Of a stretch of 64,000 nt of DNA, positions 1 through 8,873 are shown piece by piece. This DNA comes from Pseudomonadota bacterium (lineage in GTDB: Bacteria; Pseudomonadota; Alphaproteobacteria; Acetobacterales; Acetobacteraceae), in NCBI GenBank assembly GCA_021809435.1, contig JAKBAD010000006.1, forward strand, positions 62,001 to 126,000, written 5' to 3'. Every line of letters starts with the position of its first letter. Within the stretch, counting starts at the first letter, position 1. The position numbers and the translations under genes are program-made. The notes beneath the pieces are model-generated. The model saw nothing but the letters and a program-made list of their open reading frames with translations. It was not told the origin of the DNA and made no database searches.

Positions 1-195
1 GGTGAGCGGGTTCAAATCCTCGCGCGCGGGAATATAGCGCAGCGTGAAAGCCTCGCCCACCATGCTGTGATGGGGCGGGCAGAGCGGCGTCACGCCTTGA
101 ATGGCCTGGTTGCGCAGGCCGCGCTTGAAGAGCGCGGTGGCGATGGTGGCCGTGCTTACTTTGGCGAGTGCCGCGCGTGTTTCTGGTTTGAGCAT
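1..195 (-). CDS. RraA-like family protein (partial, N-terminal 65 residues)
   Basis: The gene runs off the left edge; only the first 65 codons are present. It opens with MLKPETRAALAKVSTATIAT and continues with LFKRGLRNQAIQGVTPL and MVGEAFTLRYIPAREDLN, which match the N-terminus of RraA-like / 4-hydroxy-4-methyl-2-oxoglutarate aldolase-like proteins. In metabolic clusters such proteins usually act as aldolases or decarboxylases on oxo acids rather than as RNase E regulators. The ATG is preceded by a GAGGAAA ribosome site. It lies downstream of the porin gene on the same strand, behind a terminator. An oxo-acid aldolase would suit the neighbouring sugar-acid genes, but substrate is inference and the catalytic half is outside the window. 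Confidence 0.8.
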   Translation of the reverse strand, partial: MLKPETRAALAKVSTATIATALFKRGLRNQAIQGVTPLCPPHHSMVGEAFTLRYIPAREDLNPLT

Positions 196-207
196 GGTTT
201 CCTCACG

Positions 208-235
208 AAAAAAGCCGGGCGCGTGGGCACCCGGC
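208..235 (-). terminator. Rho-independent terminator after the porin gene
   Basis: Reading the minus strand, a GCCGGG/CCCGGC stem with a 10-nt loop is followed directly by six T residues. It sits between the porin stop and the RraA-like start, so it should end or reduce porin transcription before the downstream gene. Confidence 0.75.
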
Positions 236-264
236 AAGTTGGTCGGCAAGCTGGGAGCCGTGGG

Positions 265-1551
265 TCAGAAGGTTACCTTGGTCTCGAAGCCAAAGACCCA
301 GGCATTGGGAATGTGTGTGTAGGAGAAGGTGCCCGGATTCATGACATATTGCACGTTGGGGTGAATGAGCAGCCAGGGGGTGGCCTGGAGCCCATAGCCC
401 GCTTCAAGCACGCCCTCGCCGTTGGAGAGATTGGCCAGGCCGGTGGCTTCCTCGCGGTCGAGTTTGCGCTGATTCACCACCGCGCGCACATAACCAATAT
501 TGATATAGTCATTCGGCCTGGTGGCGAACGGCCCCTGGGCGATGAGCGCCGCCAGCCACGTGCCCTGGAATACGGCGGTGGTGGGGTCGGAATAAGAGAC
601 CTGCGCCAGCGCGATCAGTCCGCGCTCGGCGGTGCCGTCGAAGCTCCAGATCATCTGGTCGGCCAGCGCGTAAAACCCATAACGCCCCTGGTCGAGTTCG
701 CGGCTGTTGGTCACGTCGGTGGCGTTTGACGTATCCCAGTAGCCGCCGACCTTATAATGGCCCGGCAGGCCGCCGAGCGAGGCGGTATAGCCCAGCTCGA
801 CCGGAATAATCACCCCGGTGCCGCCAGAGGTGCTCACCTTCAGCCCGTTGCCGGGGTTGGTGTAGGTGGCATTGGCCTGGAACAGCCCGGTCTCGAAATA
901 CAGGTCCTTGGTCGGCATCAGCTTGATGCGCCCGCCCCAGCGGGCTTGCGGGTTGTCGGCCCAGCCATTGGTGCTGGCGGGCAGGTTTTGCGGATGGGCG
1001 CAGAAGCCCACATTCTGGAAATCGCACCCAAGCCCGGTGCCGGCGAAATCATTGCCCATCGGGTAGAAGCCGCCCTTGGCGTCGAGGAAATCGCCGGGAA
1101 ATTTCTGCTCATAGGAAAGTTCGGTCACGCGCTGGGTCTCGCCGGCGCCGTAAACTTCTTGCACGCCGAGCTTGTTGCCGATGAAATCGGAGCTGGCCGA
1201 ACGCCCGGCCCGCTGGTTGAAGCCGATTGTGATGGTGCCGCCCGGCAGGCCGAACAGCTTGTCAGTGTCGATCATGGCGTTTTCATAAAATTGCGAGGCG
1301 ATGCCGTTGCCCGTGCGCTTGCCGCCCGACATCACATCGGCGAATTCGCCGACATAGCCGCCCTTGAAGGTAATGCCGGCATCGGCCAGGCGTGTGCGGC
1401 CGCCATTCCAGTTGCCGGTCATGGTCGGCTGGTTCAGCCAGTCCCGCAGGCTTTGCGCGTGGGCGCCGGCCCCCAGCCCCAGCGCGGCGCAGCCGGCGAG
1501 CAGTAAGGCGCGGCACACTGGCCGCTGGTTCACGTTCGTCTGGGCTTTCAT
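265..1551 (-). CDS. OprB-family carbohydrate porin
   Basis: The 428-residue product is an outer-membrane porin of the carbohydrate-selective OprB family. A signal peptide (KAQTNVNQRPVCRALLLAGC through GAHAQS) is followed by the family opening WLNQPTMTGNWNGGRTRLADAG and then alternating beta strands ending in the aromatic-rich C-terminus VFGFETKVTF. I chose the ATG at 1551 over an in-frame start 75 nt upstream because GGGAGA lies 6 nt before it and a signal peptide follows at once. It is divergent from the ABC transporter and probably supplies that transporter with substrate across the outer membrane. The solute is not readable from sequence; the neighbouring uronate dehydrogenase suggests a sugar acid. 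Confidence 0.88.
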   Translation of the reverse strand: MKAQTNVNQRPVCRALLLAGCAALGLGAGAHAQSLRDWLNQPTMTGNWNGGRTRLADAGITFKGGYVGEFADVMSGGKRTGNGIASQFYENAMIDTDKLFGLPGGTITIGFNQRAGRSASSDFIGNKLGVQEVYGAGETQRVTELSYEQKFPGDFLDAKGGFYPMGNDFAGTGLGCDFQNVGFCAHPQNLPASTNGWADNPQARWGGRIKLMPTKDLYFETGLFQANATYTNPGNGLKVSTSGGTGVIIPVELGYTASLGGLPGHYKVGGYWDTSNATDVTNSRELDQGRYGFYALADQMIWSFDGTAERGLIALAQVSYSDPTTAVFQGTWLAALIAQGPFATRPNDYINIGYVRAVVNQRKLDREEATGLANLSNGEGVLEAGYGLQATPWLLIHPNVQYVMNPGTFSYTHIPNAWVFGFETKVTF

Positions 1552-1596
1552 GAATTTTCTCCCGGTTTCTGGGCTGGCTCTGCGGCTGCCCTGAGA

Positions 1597-1643
1597 TTTG
1601 GTACAAATATGACCAATAATTGTCAATTTAAATTATGACCAAT
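1597..1643. promoter_or_regulatory. Candidate operator in the porin promoter region
   Basis: The 351-bp AT-rich divergent region 1552-1902 separates the porin from the ABC operon and holds no credible gene. TTGGT at 1598-1602 and ACCAA at 1612-1616 form an inverted repeat with a 9-nt spacer. The 9-mer ATGACCAAT occurs at 1609-1617 and again at 1635-1643, and a further TTTGGT lies at 1667-1672. Dyads of this type (TGGT...ACCA) are typical of FadR-subfamily GntR proteins, and one is encoded at 7663-8391. The link is inference. Confidence 0.4.
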
Positions 1644-1811
1644 TTTACAAAAACAAGAGCATGCTGTTTGGTAATCGAGGTAAAATTTCGATATTTTGGC
1701 GCTGAATTAGATATTTTTTAATCTGATTTGCTGCGAATCTGTACTCTGATTGTGATTTAAGGGGAGGGGTTGTAGAAAAGTGGTAATTTGAATTGACAGA
1801 TTTTGGTTATT

Positions 1812-1826
1812 TTTGTCATATACAAA
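1812..1826. promoter_or_regulatory. Candidate operator upstream of the ABC operon
   Basis: TTTGT-CATAT-ACAAA is a perfect 5-bp inverted repeat with a 5-nt spacer, about 77 bp before the chosen start of the solute-binding protein gene. It shares the TACAAAT core with the porin-side element, so one GntR-type regulator could bind both. Confidence 0.35.
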
Positions 1827-1902
1827 TCCGCCTTCGCCTGTCCTATGGGGCGGGGGTAAAACCACAACAGCCCGCAGACCGGGTAGAATGGGAAACGATC
1901 GA

Positions 1903-3096
1903 ATGACCAATAACACAGTATCACGCCGCGGCGTGCTGGGGGGTATGGCCGCGGTGGCGATGGCCGATTTGGCGGCCCGCGCGGCCCGCGCGGCGGCGCC
2001 GGCTTTGCCGTCTGCCCCGGTGTCCTTGAGCATCGTCGATGTCGCGGGCACGCTTGAACTGACCCGGCCGGCGTTTGATGCCTATCTCAAGGCCAAGCCG
2101 CATCTGGTTTCGTCCATCAATTACAGCAAGGCCCCGGCGCCCGAACTGCCGGGCAAGCTCAAGGCCGAGCAGGCCGCTAAGCGCCTGGATATCGACATGG
2201 TGCTCACCGGCATCGACGCGCTGTCCGCCGGGCTCAAACAGGGCATCTGGGAGCCGCTCTTCCCCAACTATGCCGACGTGCTGCCCGCGCCCGCCAGCAT
2301 CTATCAGCCCCACGCGCTCGAGATGCAGCAATTCGCCCAGAATCAGGCGCTCGAGGTGGTATTCTGCCCGGCGGGCCCCCTGCTCGAATATAATCCCGCC
2401 CTGGTGCCTACGCCGCCCACCACCACCGCCGCCCTGCTGGCCTGGGCGCAGGCCAATCCCAAGCAGTTCATTTATGCCCGTCCGGCCAATTCCGGCCCGG
2501 CGCGCATCTTCCTCATGGGCCTGCCCTATCTGCTGGGCGATAAAAACCCCCGTGACCCCAAAAATGGCTGGGACAAGACCTGGGCCTATCTGGCCGCGCT
2601 CGGCAAGACCATTGAATATTACCCCTCGGGCACCGGCGCGGTGATGCAGGAGCTGGGCTCGGGACTGCGCGCCATGACCCCCACCCAAACCGGCTGGGAC
2701 ATCAACCCCCGCGCGCTCGGGGTGGTGCCGGCCTCGGTGCAGGTCACCAAGTTCGACAATCAGATCATCGTCTGCGACGCGCAATACATGGCCATCCCCA
2801 AGGGCGTCGAGCCCGGCAAGCTGGCCGTGCTGCTCGATCTGATGAACTTCATGCTCCAGCCCGCCCAGCAGGCGGTCACCTACGACAAGGGCTATTTCTA
2901 CCCCGGCCCAGCGGTGAAAAACGTGCCGCTCTCCATGGCGCCGGCGTCGAGCCAGCAGGTCATCGCCACCTATGGCCGCCCCTGGTACGATGACATGATC
3001 GCCACGGCGCCCACTTACATGCCTCTGGCGGCCGATGATCTGGTCTATGCCCTGGCCCGCTGGGACCAGCAGATCGGCGTCATCACCGCCTCGTAA
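1903..3096 (+). CDS. ABC transporter extracellular solute-binding protein
   Basis: This 397-residue protein is the periplasmic receptor of the ABC importer encoded by this and the next three genes. It starts with a twin-arginine-like signal (NNTVSRRGVLGGMAAVAMAD) followed by an Ala-rich region. The mature part has the layout of family 1 (spermidine/putrescine or iron type) binding proteins, with segments such as DIDMVLTGIDALSAG and a C-terminal YDKGYFYPGPAVKNVPL. The ATG at 1903 was preferred to upstream in-frame starts because the Tat-like motif follows it and GGGAA lies 8 nt before. The ligand cannot be assigned; uronate or another sugar acid fits the downstream enzymes, but this family also binds polyamines and metals. 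Confidence 0.8.
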   Translation: MTNNTVSRRGVLGGMAAVAMADLAARAARAAAPALPSAPVSLSIVDVAGTLELTRPAFDAYLKAKPHLVSSINYSKAPAPELPGKLKAEQAAKRLDIDMVLTGIDALSAGLKQGIWEPLFPNYADVLPAPASIYQPHALEMQQFAQNQALEVVFCPAGPLLEYNPALVPTPPTTTAALLAWAQANPKQFIYARPANSGPARIFLMGLPYLLGDKNPRDPKNGWDKTWAYLAALGKTIEYYPSGTGAVMQELGSGLRAMTPTQTGWDINPRALGVVPASVQVTKFDNQIIVCDAQYMAIPKGVEPGKLAVLLDLMNFMLQPAQQAVTYDKGYFYPGPAVKNVPLSMAPASSQQVIATYGRPWYDDMIATAPTYMPLAADDLVYALARWDQQIGVITAS

Positions 3097-3123
3097 AGAA
3101 ACGACCAAGGGAGTTCACAACCA

Positions 3124-4187
<1,064 letters not shown>

Positions 4188-4191
<4 letters not shown>

Positions 4192-5114
4192 GCGCGGCCA
4201 TGGACACCATTCCCCTCATCGCCCCGGCCACGCCGGACCGCGACAGCCTGAAGCGCCGCTTAGAGCGCGCCGGGTTCGATGCCATCACCCTCCTGCTGCT
4301 GCCCGCCGTGCTGTTCGTGGTGGTGTTGTTCGTCTATCCGGCGCTCTATGGCTTCTGGCTCTCGCTGCACCCCATGAATGGCGGCGGCTGGCTCGCCAAT
4401 TACATCGCGTTTTTCTCAGACCCGTATGTATATGGCACCATCATCACCACCCTCGAGCTGGCGGTGCCGGTCACGCTGGTCAATCTCGCGCTCAGCGTGC
4501 CCATCGCGCTGCGCGTGCGCCACATGCGCCACCAGCGCCTGCTCACCACGCTGCTGGTCATTCCGGTCACGCTGGGCACGGTGCTCACCGCGCAGGGCAT
4601 GCTCAATTATTTCGGGCCGCTCGGCTGGTTCAACCGCGTGCTCATGTCGCTGCATCTCATCCATATGCCGGTGCGGCTCGTGCATAATTTCACCGGCGTG
4701 TTCCTCTCGCAAATCATTGGCGGCTTTCCGTTCTGCTTCATGCTGGTGCTCTCTTACGTCACCGGCATCGACCCCTCGCTCGAAAACGCCGCCGCCATGC
4801 TGGGCGCGCGCGCGGCCCAGCGGTTCCGCCACATCATTCTGCCGTTGCTGGCGGCGGGGCTGGCCATCACCTTCTGTCTGGCCTTCGTGCAGGCCTTCTC
4901 GGTGTTTCCCTCGGCGGTGCTGGTGGGCGCGCCGTCTGGCCCCACGCGCGTCATCGCCATCGCGGCGTTTCATGCGGCTTACGAGGAATATGACTACTCC
5001 ATGGGCTCGGCCATCGCCATCATCATGGGGTTTGTCCAGATCATCGTGGTCGCGCTCGTCATGTGGATCAGCTCTCTCTTCTATCGCGGCCCGGCCGGCG
5101 GCGGGAAAGGCTAA
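4188..5114 (+). CDS. ABC transporter permease, first subunit
   Basis: This 308-residue inner-membrane permease has about six hydrophobic helices, beginning with ITLLLLPAVLFVVVLFVYPA. The ATPase-contacting EAA-type loop reads ENAAAMLGARAAQRFRHIIL. It overlaps the ATPase gene by 4 nt and is followed after 4 nt by the second permease, so the two should form a heterodimeric channel. Sequence resembles PotB/AfuB-type permeases. Confidence 0.9.
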
Positions 5115-5118
5115 TAAT

Positions 5119-5961
5119 ATGTTTGCGACCTCTGATATCGGCGGCAAGCTCTGGCGCATTGGCGTGTGGGCGGTCGTGGGGTTCTTTTTGCTCAACCTGG
5201 CGGGCATCATCGCCAGCGTGGTGGTTGACAGTCTCGGCACCTCCTGGTTCGGCACTTGGCTGCCCGATGGCTTCACCACCCATTGGTACAGCGATGCCTG
5301 GTCCGGCTTCCAGCTCGGCGGCGTGCTGCAAGTCACGCTCGAAGTGGCGGGCGCGGTTATTCTGGGCTCGGCCATTCTGGGCGTGCCCGCGGCCTATGCG
5401 CTGGCGCGGCGGGAGTTCCCTGGCAAAAAGCTGGTCATGCTGCTGTTTGTGCTGCCGCTCATCATTCCGCCCTTCACCTACGGCATACCGCTGGCCTCGG
5501 TGCTCTACCAGTTCGGCCTGGGCGGCACGCTCACGGGTGTTATTCTGGCCAACCTGATGCCCAGCGTGCCCTTCGTCATCTTCATCCTGGTGCCCTTCAT
5601 CGAGCAGATCGACCCGCGCGTCGAAGCGGCCGCGCGGGTGTTTGGGGCCGGCACGTGGGATCTCTTCCGCCGGGTCATGGTGCCGCTGCTCATGCCCGGC
5701 ATTCTGGCGGCGCTGGTGCTGGTGCTGGTACGCACCATCGGGCTGTTCGAGCTCACCTTCCTCACCGCCGGGCCCGATAACCAAACGCTGGTGGTGGCGC
5801 TTTATTATTCGGTGTTCGCGGCCGGCATCCGCGCCACCCAGTCCATCGACTCCATGGCCGTGATTTACATGGTCACCAGCCTCATCTGTCTCATCGTCGC
5901 GCTGCGCTTCGTCGATCCCACCCAAATCGTCGGCCGCGCCAAAAAAGCGGAGGCGCATTGA
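5119..5961 (+). CDS. ABC transporter permease, second subunit
   Basis: This 280-residue permease starts MFATSDIGGKLWRIGVWAVV and has about six membrane helices. Its EAA loop is VEAAARVFGAGTWDLFRRVM, matching PotC-like second permeases. The ATG at 5119 lies 4 nt after the first permease stop, with GGGAAAGG upstream. The frame stays open further upstream inside the first permease gene, but that part is not protein-like. Its TGA overlaps the ATG of the next gene by one base. Confidence 0.9.
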   Translation: MFATSDIGGKLWRIGVWAVVGFFLLNLAGIIASVVVDSLGTSWFGTWLPDGFTTHWYSDAWSGFQLGGVLQVTLEVAGAVILGSAILGVPAAYALARREFPGKKLVMLLFVLPLIIPPFTYGIPLASVLYQFGLGGTLTGVILANLMPSVPFVIFILVPFIEQIDPRVEAAARVFGAGTWDLFRRVMVPLLMPGILAALVLVLVRTIGLFELTFLTAGPDNQTLVVALYYSVFAAGIRATQSIDSMAVIYMVTSLICLIVALRFVDPTQIVGRAKKAEAH

Positions 5962-6731
5962 TGCCCAGCCCTCGCATCACCCTCACCGGCGCGGGCGGCG
6001 CGCTCGGGCTGGTGCTGCGCCCGCGCCTGCTGGCGCGTGGCGCGGCGCTCACCTCGGCGGGGCATCGCTGCCCCGCGCCCCTCTCGCCCGATGAGCGCGT
6101 GCTGGGCGGCGATTTGCGCGACGATGCGGTGGTCGATGCCGCGCTCGCGGGCGCCGAGGTGGTCATCCATATGGCGGGCAGCTCGGTCGAAAAACCGCTC
6201 GCCACCATCATCGAGAACAACCTCGTGGCGCTGCAGCGCGTTTATGAGGGCGCGCGCCGCCATGGCGTGAAGCGCGTGGTGTTCGCCTCCTCCAACCACA
6301 CCATCGGCATGTACCGGGCGGGCGAGCGGCTCAAACTCTCCGACCCCGTGCGCCCGGATGGCAATTACGGCCTCTCCAAGGTCTGGGGCGAGGCCATGGG
6401 GCGGCTTTACCACGATAAATTCGGCATCGAGACGGTGTGCCTGCGCATCGGCTCGGCCATCGAGCGCCCGACCGAGCCGCGCCACCTCGCCACCTGGCTG
6501 GGCTATGAAGACCTCGAGGAGCTGGTCTGGCGCGCGGCCACCGTGCCGGGCATCGGGTTTCTCACCATCTGGGGCGTCTCGGCCAATACCCGCGCCTGGT
6601 GGGATAATGGCGAGGCCGCCGCCCTTGGCTACCAGCCCCGCCAGAATGCCGAGGATTATGCCGCCTCGCTGCCGGCTTCGCCCGTCTGGTCCCACCAGGG
6701 CGGCGCTTTTGCTCCGGCCGATGTGACATGA
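5961..6731 (+). CDS. NAD-dependent uronate dehydrogenase-like enzyme
   Basis: This 256-residue short-chain dehydrogenase probably oxidises a uronic acid such as galacturonate or glucuronate to the aldarolactone with NAD. A Rossmann motif GAGGALG lies at residues 10-16, and the conserved FASSNHTIGMYRAGERL and NYGLSKVWGE segments carry the Ser110/Ser111, Tyr136 and Lys140 catalytic set. The C-terminal YGVS-like block (WGVSANTRAWWDN) also fits uronate dehydrogenases (Udh). The start is the ATG in TTGATG overlapping the permease stop. The next gene encodes a lactonase that could open the product. A related sugar epimerase or dehydrogenase cannot be excluded. Confidence 0.82.
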   Translation: MPSPRITLTGAGGALGLVLRPRLLARGAALTSAGHRCPAPLSPDERVLGGDLRDDAVVDAALAGAEVVIHMAGSSVEKPLATIIENNLVALQRVYEGARRHGVKRVVFASSNHTIGMYRAGERLKLSDPVRPDGNYGLSKVWGEAMGRLYHDKFGIETVCLRIGSAIERPTEPRHLATWLGYEDLEELVWRAATVPGIGFLTIWGVSANTRAWWDNGEAAALGYQPRQNAEDYAASLPASPVWSHQGGAFAPADVT

Positions 6732-7585
6732 ACTTCACCCCCATCCCCGGCACCGAAGCCGCCCTCGCCGAATCCCCGGTCTGGGATGACCGCCAGGGCG
6801 CGCTGCTATGGGCCGATATTCCGGTGGGCACCATTCATGAGCTCACCCTCGCCACGGGGGCGCGGCGTACATGGGTGCTGTCTGGCCCCATTGGCAGTTT
6901 CGGTCTGTGCGAGGATGGCCGCCTGATCGTCGCCCGGCGCGAGGAGGTGGGGGTTCTCGACCGCGACAGCGCCGCCTATGCCCCGCTCGCCCGCCTGCTG
7001 CCAGCGGGCGCCCCGCAGCGGCTGAACGATGGCAAGGTCGGCTCCGATGGCGCCTTTTGGGTCGGCGCCATGGATGACACGCCGCAAAAACGCCCCATCG
7101 CCGCGCTTTACCGGGTGGATGGGGCAGGGCGCGTCGAGGTTAAGCGCGCCGGGCTGATCACCTCCAACGGCCTGGCCTTCGCCCCCGATGGCCGGGCGCT
7201 CTACCATTCCGATTCGCGCGGCTGCTGGATCGAGCGCTACGATCTTGACCCCGCCACCGGCGCGCTCTCGGGCCAAACCCGCATCGCCTCCCCCGGCGAG
7301 CAAGACGGCCGCCCCGATGGCGCCACCATCGACGCCGAGGGCTGCTATTGGAGTGCCGGGGTCTCGGCCGGCTGCCTCAACCGCTATGCCCCCAACGGCA
7401 CGCTCCTGGCGCGTTACCCGCTGCCCGCGCCCGCGCCCACCATGCCCTGCTTCGGCGGGGCTGACCTGCGCACCTTGTTCGTCACCTCGCTCAGCCCCGC
7501 CACGGGCGGCACGGGGCTGGTGATGGCGGCCCCCGCGCCGGTGGCGGGCGTGGCGCCCTGGCGCTTCGCCGCCCGGATGAAATAG
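6728..7585 (+). CDS. SMP-30/gluconolactonase-family lactonase
   Basis: This 285-residue protein is a six-bladed beta-propeller lactonase of the SMP-30/LRE family. The four metal-binding positions are visible: Glu15 in AESPVW, Asn in RLNDGKVG, Asn in TSNGLAFAPDG and Asp in RPDGATID. It should hydrolyse a sugar-acid lactone, most simply the aldarolactone formed by the preceding dehydrogenase. The genes overlap by ATGA (6728-6731), so they are translationally coupled. Confidence 0.87.
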   Translation: MNFTPIPGTEAALAESPVWDDRQGALLWADIPVGTIHELTLATGARRTWVLSGPIGSFGLCEDGRLIVARREEVGVLDRDSAAYAPLARLLPAGAPQRLNDGKVGSDGAFWVGAMDDTPQKRPIAALYRVDGAGRVEVKRAGLITSNGLAFAPDGRALYHSDSRGCWIERYDLDPATGALSGQTRIASPGEQDGRPDGATIDAEGCYWSAGVSAGCLNRYAPNGTLLARYPLPAPAPTMPCFGGADLRTLFVTSLSPATGGTGLVMAAPAPVAGVAPWRFAARMK

Positions 7586-7662
7586 TGTAAACCGCCATGA
7601 CCAGCTGGAAGGAGCGGCGCGTGACCGGGTCTGTGATACGCAAACCAATGCAGGAGGTGCTG

Positions 7663-8391
7663 TTGGAGAAAAGCCAGTCCGGCCCCGCCGGGTTTGTGCT
7701 CAACAAGCGCCAGAGCATGGGCGATCAGCTCTATGGCCAGATCCTCGAGCAGATCACTTCGGGCCGCCTGCCCGAGGGCACGCGGCTGCCCGCCGAGATC
7801 GAGCTGTGCAAGATGTTCGGCGTCTCGCGCCCCGTGGTGCGCCAGGCGCTGCAACGGCTGCGGGCCGATGGGCTGGTGCATGCCCGCCAGGGCTCGGGCA
7901 CGTACGTCATGGCCCGCCCGGCCGAGCGCCTGTCGAGCTTCGCCGAGCCCCAGCGCATCGCTGAATTTCTGCGCTGCGTCGAGGTGCGGCTGGTGCTCGA
8001 GGGCAGCGCCGCCCGCTTCGCCGCCGAGCGCCGCTCACCGGCGGAGATGCAGGCTATCGAGATTGCCCATGATCTGTTTGCCCAGGAGGTCGCGCGCGGG
8101 CAGCTCAGCCCGCAGGGTGATCTCGCGTTTCACATGGCGGTCGCGGCGGCTAGCAATAATGATTTTTACCCCCTGCTGCTCGAGCATCTGCACGAGGCGC
8201 TGGAAGGGTTCATGAATATCTCGCTCTCCCTCACCCGCACCAGCCCGCGCGAGCGCGCCAGCGCCGTGCTGCAGGAACATGCGCTGATTGTCGAGGCGAT
8301 CCGCGTGCAAGACCCCGATGCCGCCGAGGTCGCCATGAGATTCCACATCACCCAGGCGCGCCGGCGCATGATCGATCGTAACCGCGACTGA
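7663..8391 (+). CDS. GntR/FCD-family transcriptional regulator (FadR subfamily)
   Basis: The protein has a winged helix-turn-helix at the N-terminus (GTRLPAEIELCKMFGVSRPV, then QALQRLRADGLVHARQGSGT) and an all-helical FCD ligand domain. The FCD metal ligands are plausible in the FHMAVA and HEHALIVEAI-like helices. I chose the TTG at 7663 because AGGAGG ends 5 nt before it. ATG codons at 7597 and 7648 are in frame but have no convincing ribosome site. It closes the sugar-acid cluster and is the natural candidate to control the divergent promoter at 1552-1902. Confidence 0.85.
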   Translation: MEKSQSGPAGFVLNKRQSMGDQLYGQILEQITSGRLPEGTRLPAEIELCKMFGVSRPVVRQALQRLRADGLVHARQGSGTYVMARPAERLSSFAEPQRIAEFLRCVEVRLVLEGSAARFAAERRSPAEMQAIEIAHDLFAQEVARGQLSPQGDLAFHMAVAAASNNDFYPLLLEHLHEALEGFMNISLSLTRTSPRERASAVLQEHALIVEAIRVQDPDAAEVAMRFHITQARRRMIDRNRD

Positions 8392-8408
8392 TCTTCGCGC
8401 GCTGCGAA

Positions 8409-8427
8409 TTTGCGAGGTGTGCGCAAA
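8409..8427. promoter_or_regulatory. Candidate upstream activator site
   Basis: TTTGCG-N7-CGCAAA is a perfect 6-bp inverted repeat centred about 70 bp upstream of the -24 element of the ferredoxin sigma-54 promoter, with another ACGCAAC half-site just after it. It could be where the sigma-54 activator encoded at 10238-11620 binds. Confidence 0.4.
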
Positions 8428-8486
8428 AACGCAACGAGCGCGCCGAGGACTTTTTGTCATGCTATTGATTTTTAATGGCTTTATTG

Positions 8487-8502
8487 TGGCATGAGGCTTG
8501 CG
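8487..8502 (+). promoter_or_regulatory. Sigma-54 (RpoN) promoter of the ferredoxin operon
   Basis: TGGCATGAGGCTTGCG has the invariant GG and GC exactly 10 nt apart and matches the TGGCAC-N5-TTGC consensus in all but one core base. It lies 57 nt before the ferredoxin start. A sigma-54 activator gene sits convergently at the end of this two-gene operon. Confidence 0.75.
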
Positions 8503-8558
8503 TTGACCTCTCCAGCCGTGACGTTTTGCACGCGCGGCACAGAGCTGGGGAGGTAAAA

Positions 8559-8870
8559 ATGGTGGATTTGGTAATTATTGATCGTGCCGGTAGCGCGCAC
8601 GAATTTTCAGCGCCCGGCGGGGGCTCGCTAATGGAAGCGGTGCGAGCCCAGGGTATTTATGACATCAAGGCCCTGTGCGGTGGCAGCTGCTCCTGTGCCA
8701 CCTGCCATGTTTATGTTGAGGCCAGCGGTCCACTGAAGCCGATGAGCGAGGACGAGAACGACCTGCTCGACGGCGTTTCAGAGCGGCGGGAAGGCTCGCG
8801 CCTCGCGTGCCAGATCGTCCTGGCCGAGGGCATGGCGCCGCTGCGCGTTACCATCGCCCCCGAGGAGTGA
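8559..8870 (+). CDS. 2Fe-2S ferredoxin (P450 redox partner)
   Basis: This 103-residue adrenodoxin/putidaredoxin-type ferredoxin carries cluster ligands Cys40, Cys46, Cys49 and Cys84 (LCGGSCSCATCHVYVE and SRLACQI). It should pass electrons from the flavoprotein reductase encoded next (3 nt gap) to the P450 encoded at 13229-14434. GGGGAGG before the ATG at 8559 decides the start over an upstream in-frame codon. Confidence 0.93.
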   Translation: MVDLVIIDRAGSAHEFSAPGGGSLMEAVRAQGIYDIKALCGGSCSCATCHVYVEASGPLKPMSEDENDLLDGVSERREGSRLACQIVLAEGMAPLRVTIAPEE

Positions 8871-8873
8871 GAC

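Noticed and set aside
1921-3108. A 395-codon minus-strand frame opposite the solute-binding protein gene
   Set aside because: The plus-strand frame has a Tat-like signal, ribosome site and operon context; the minus frame has none.
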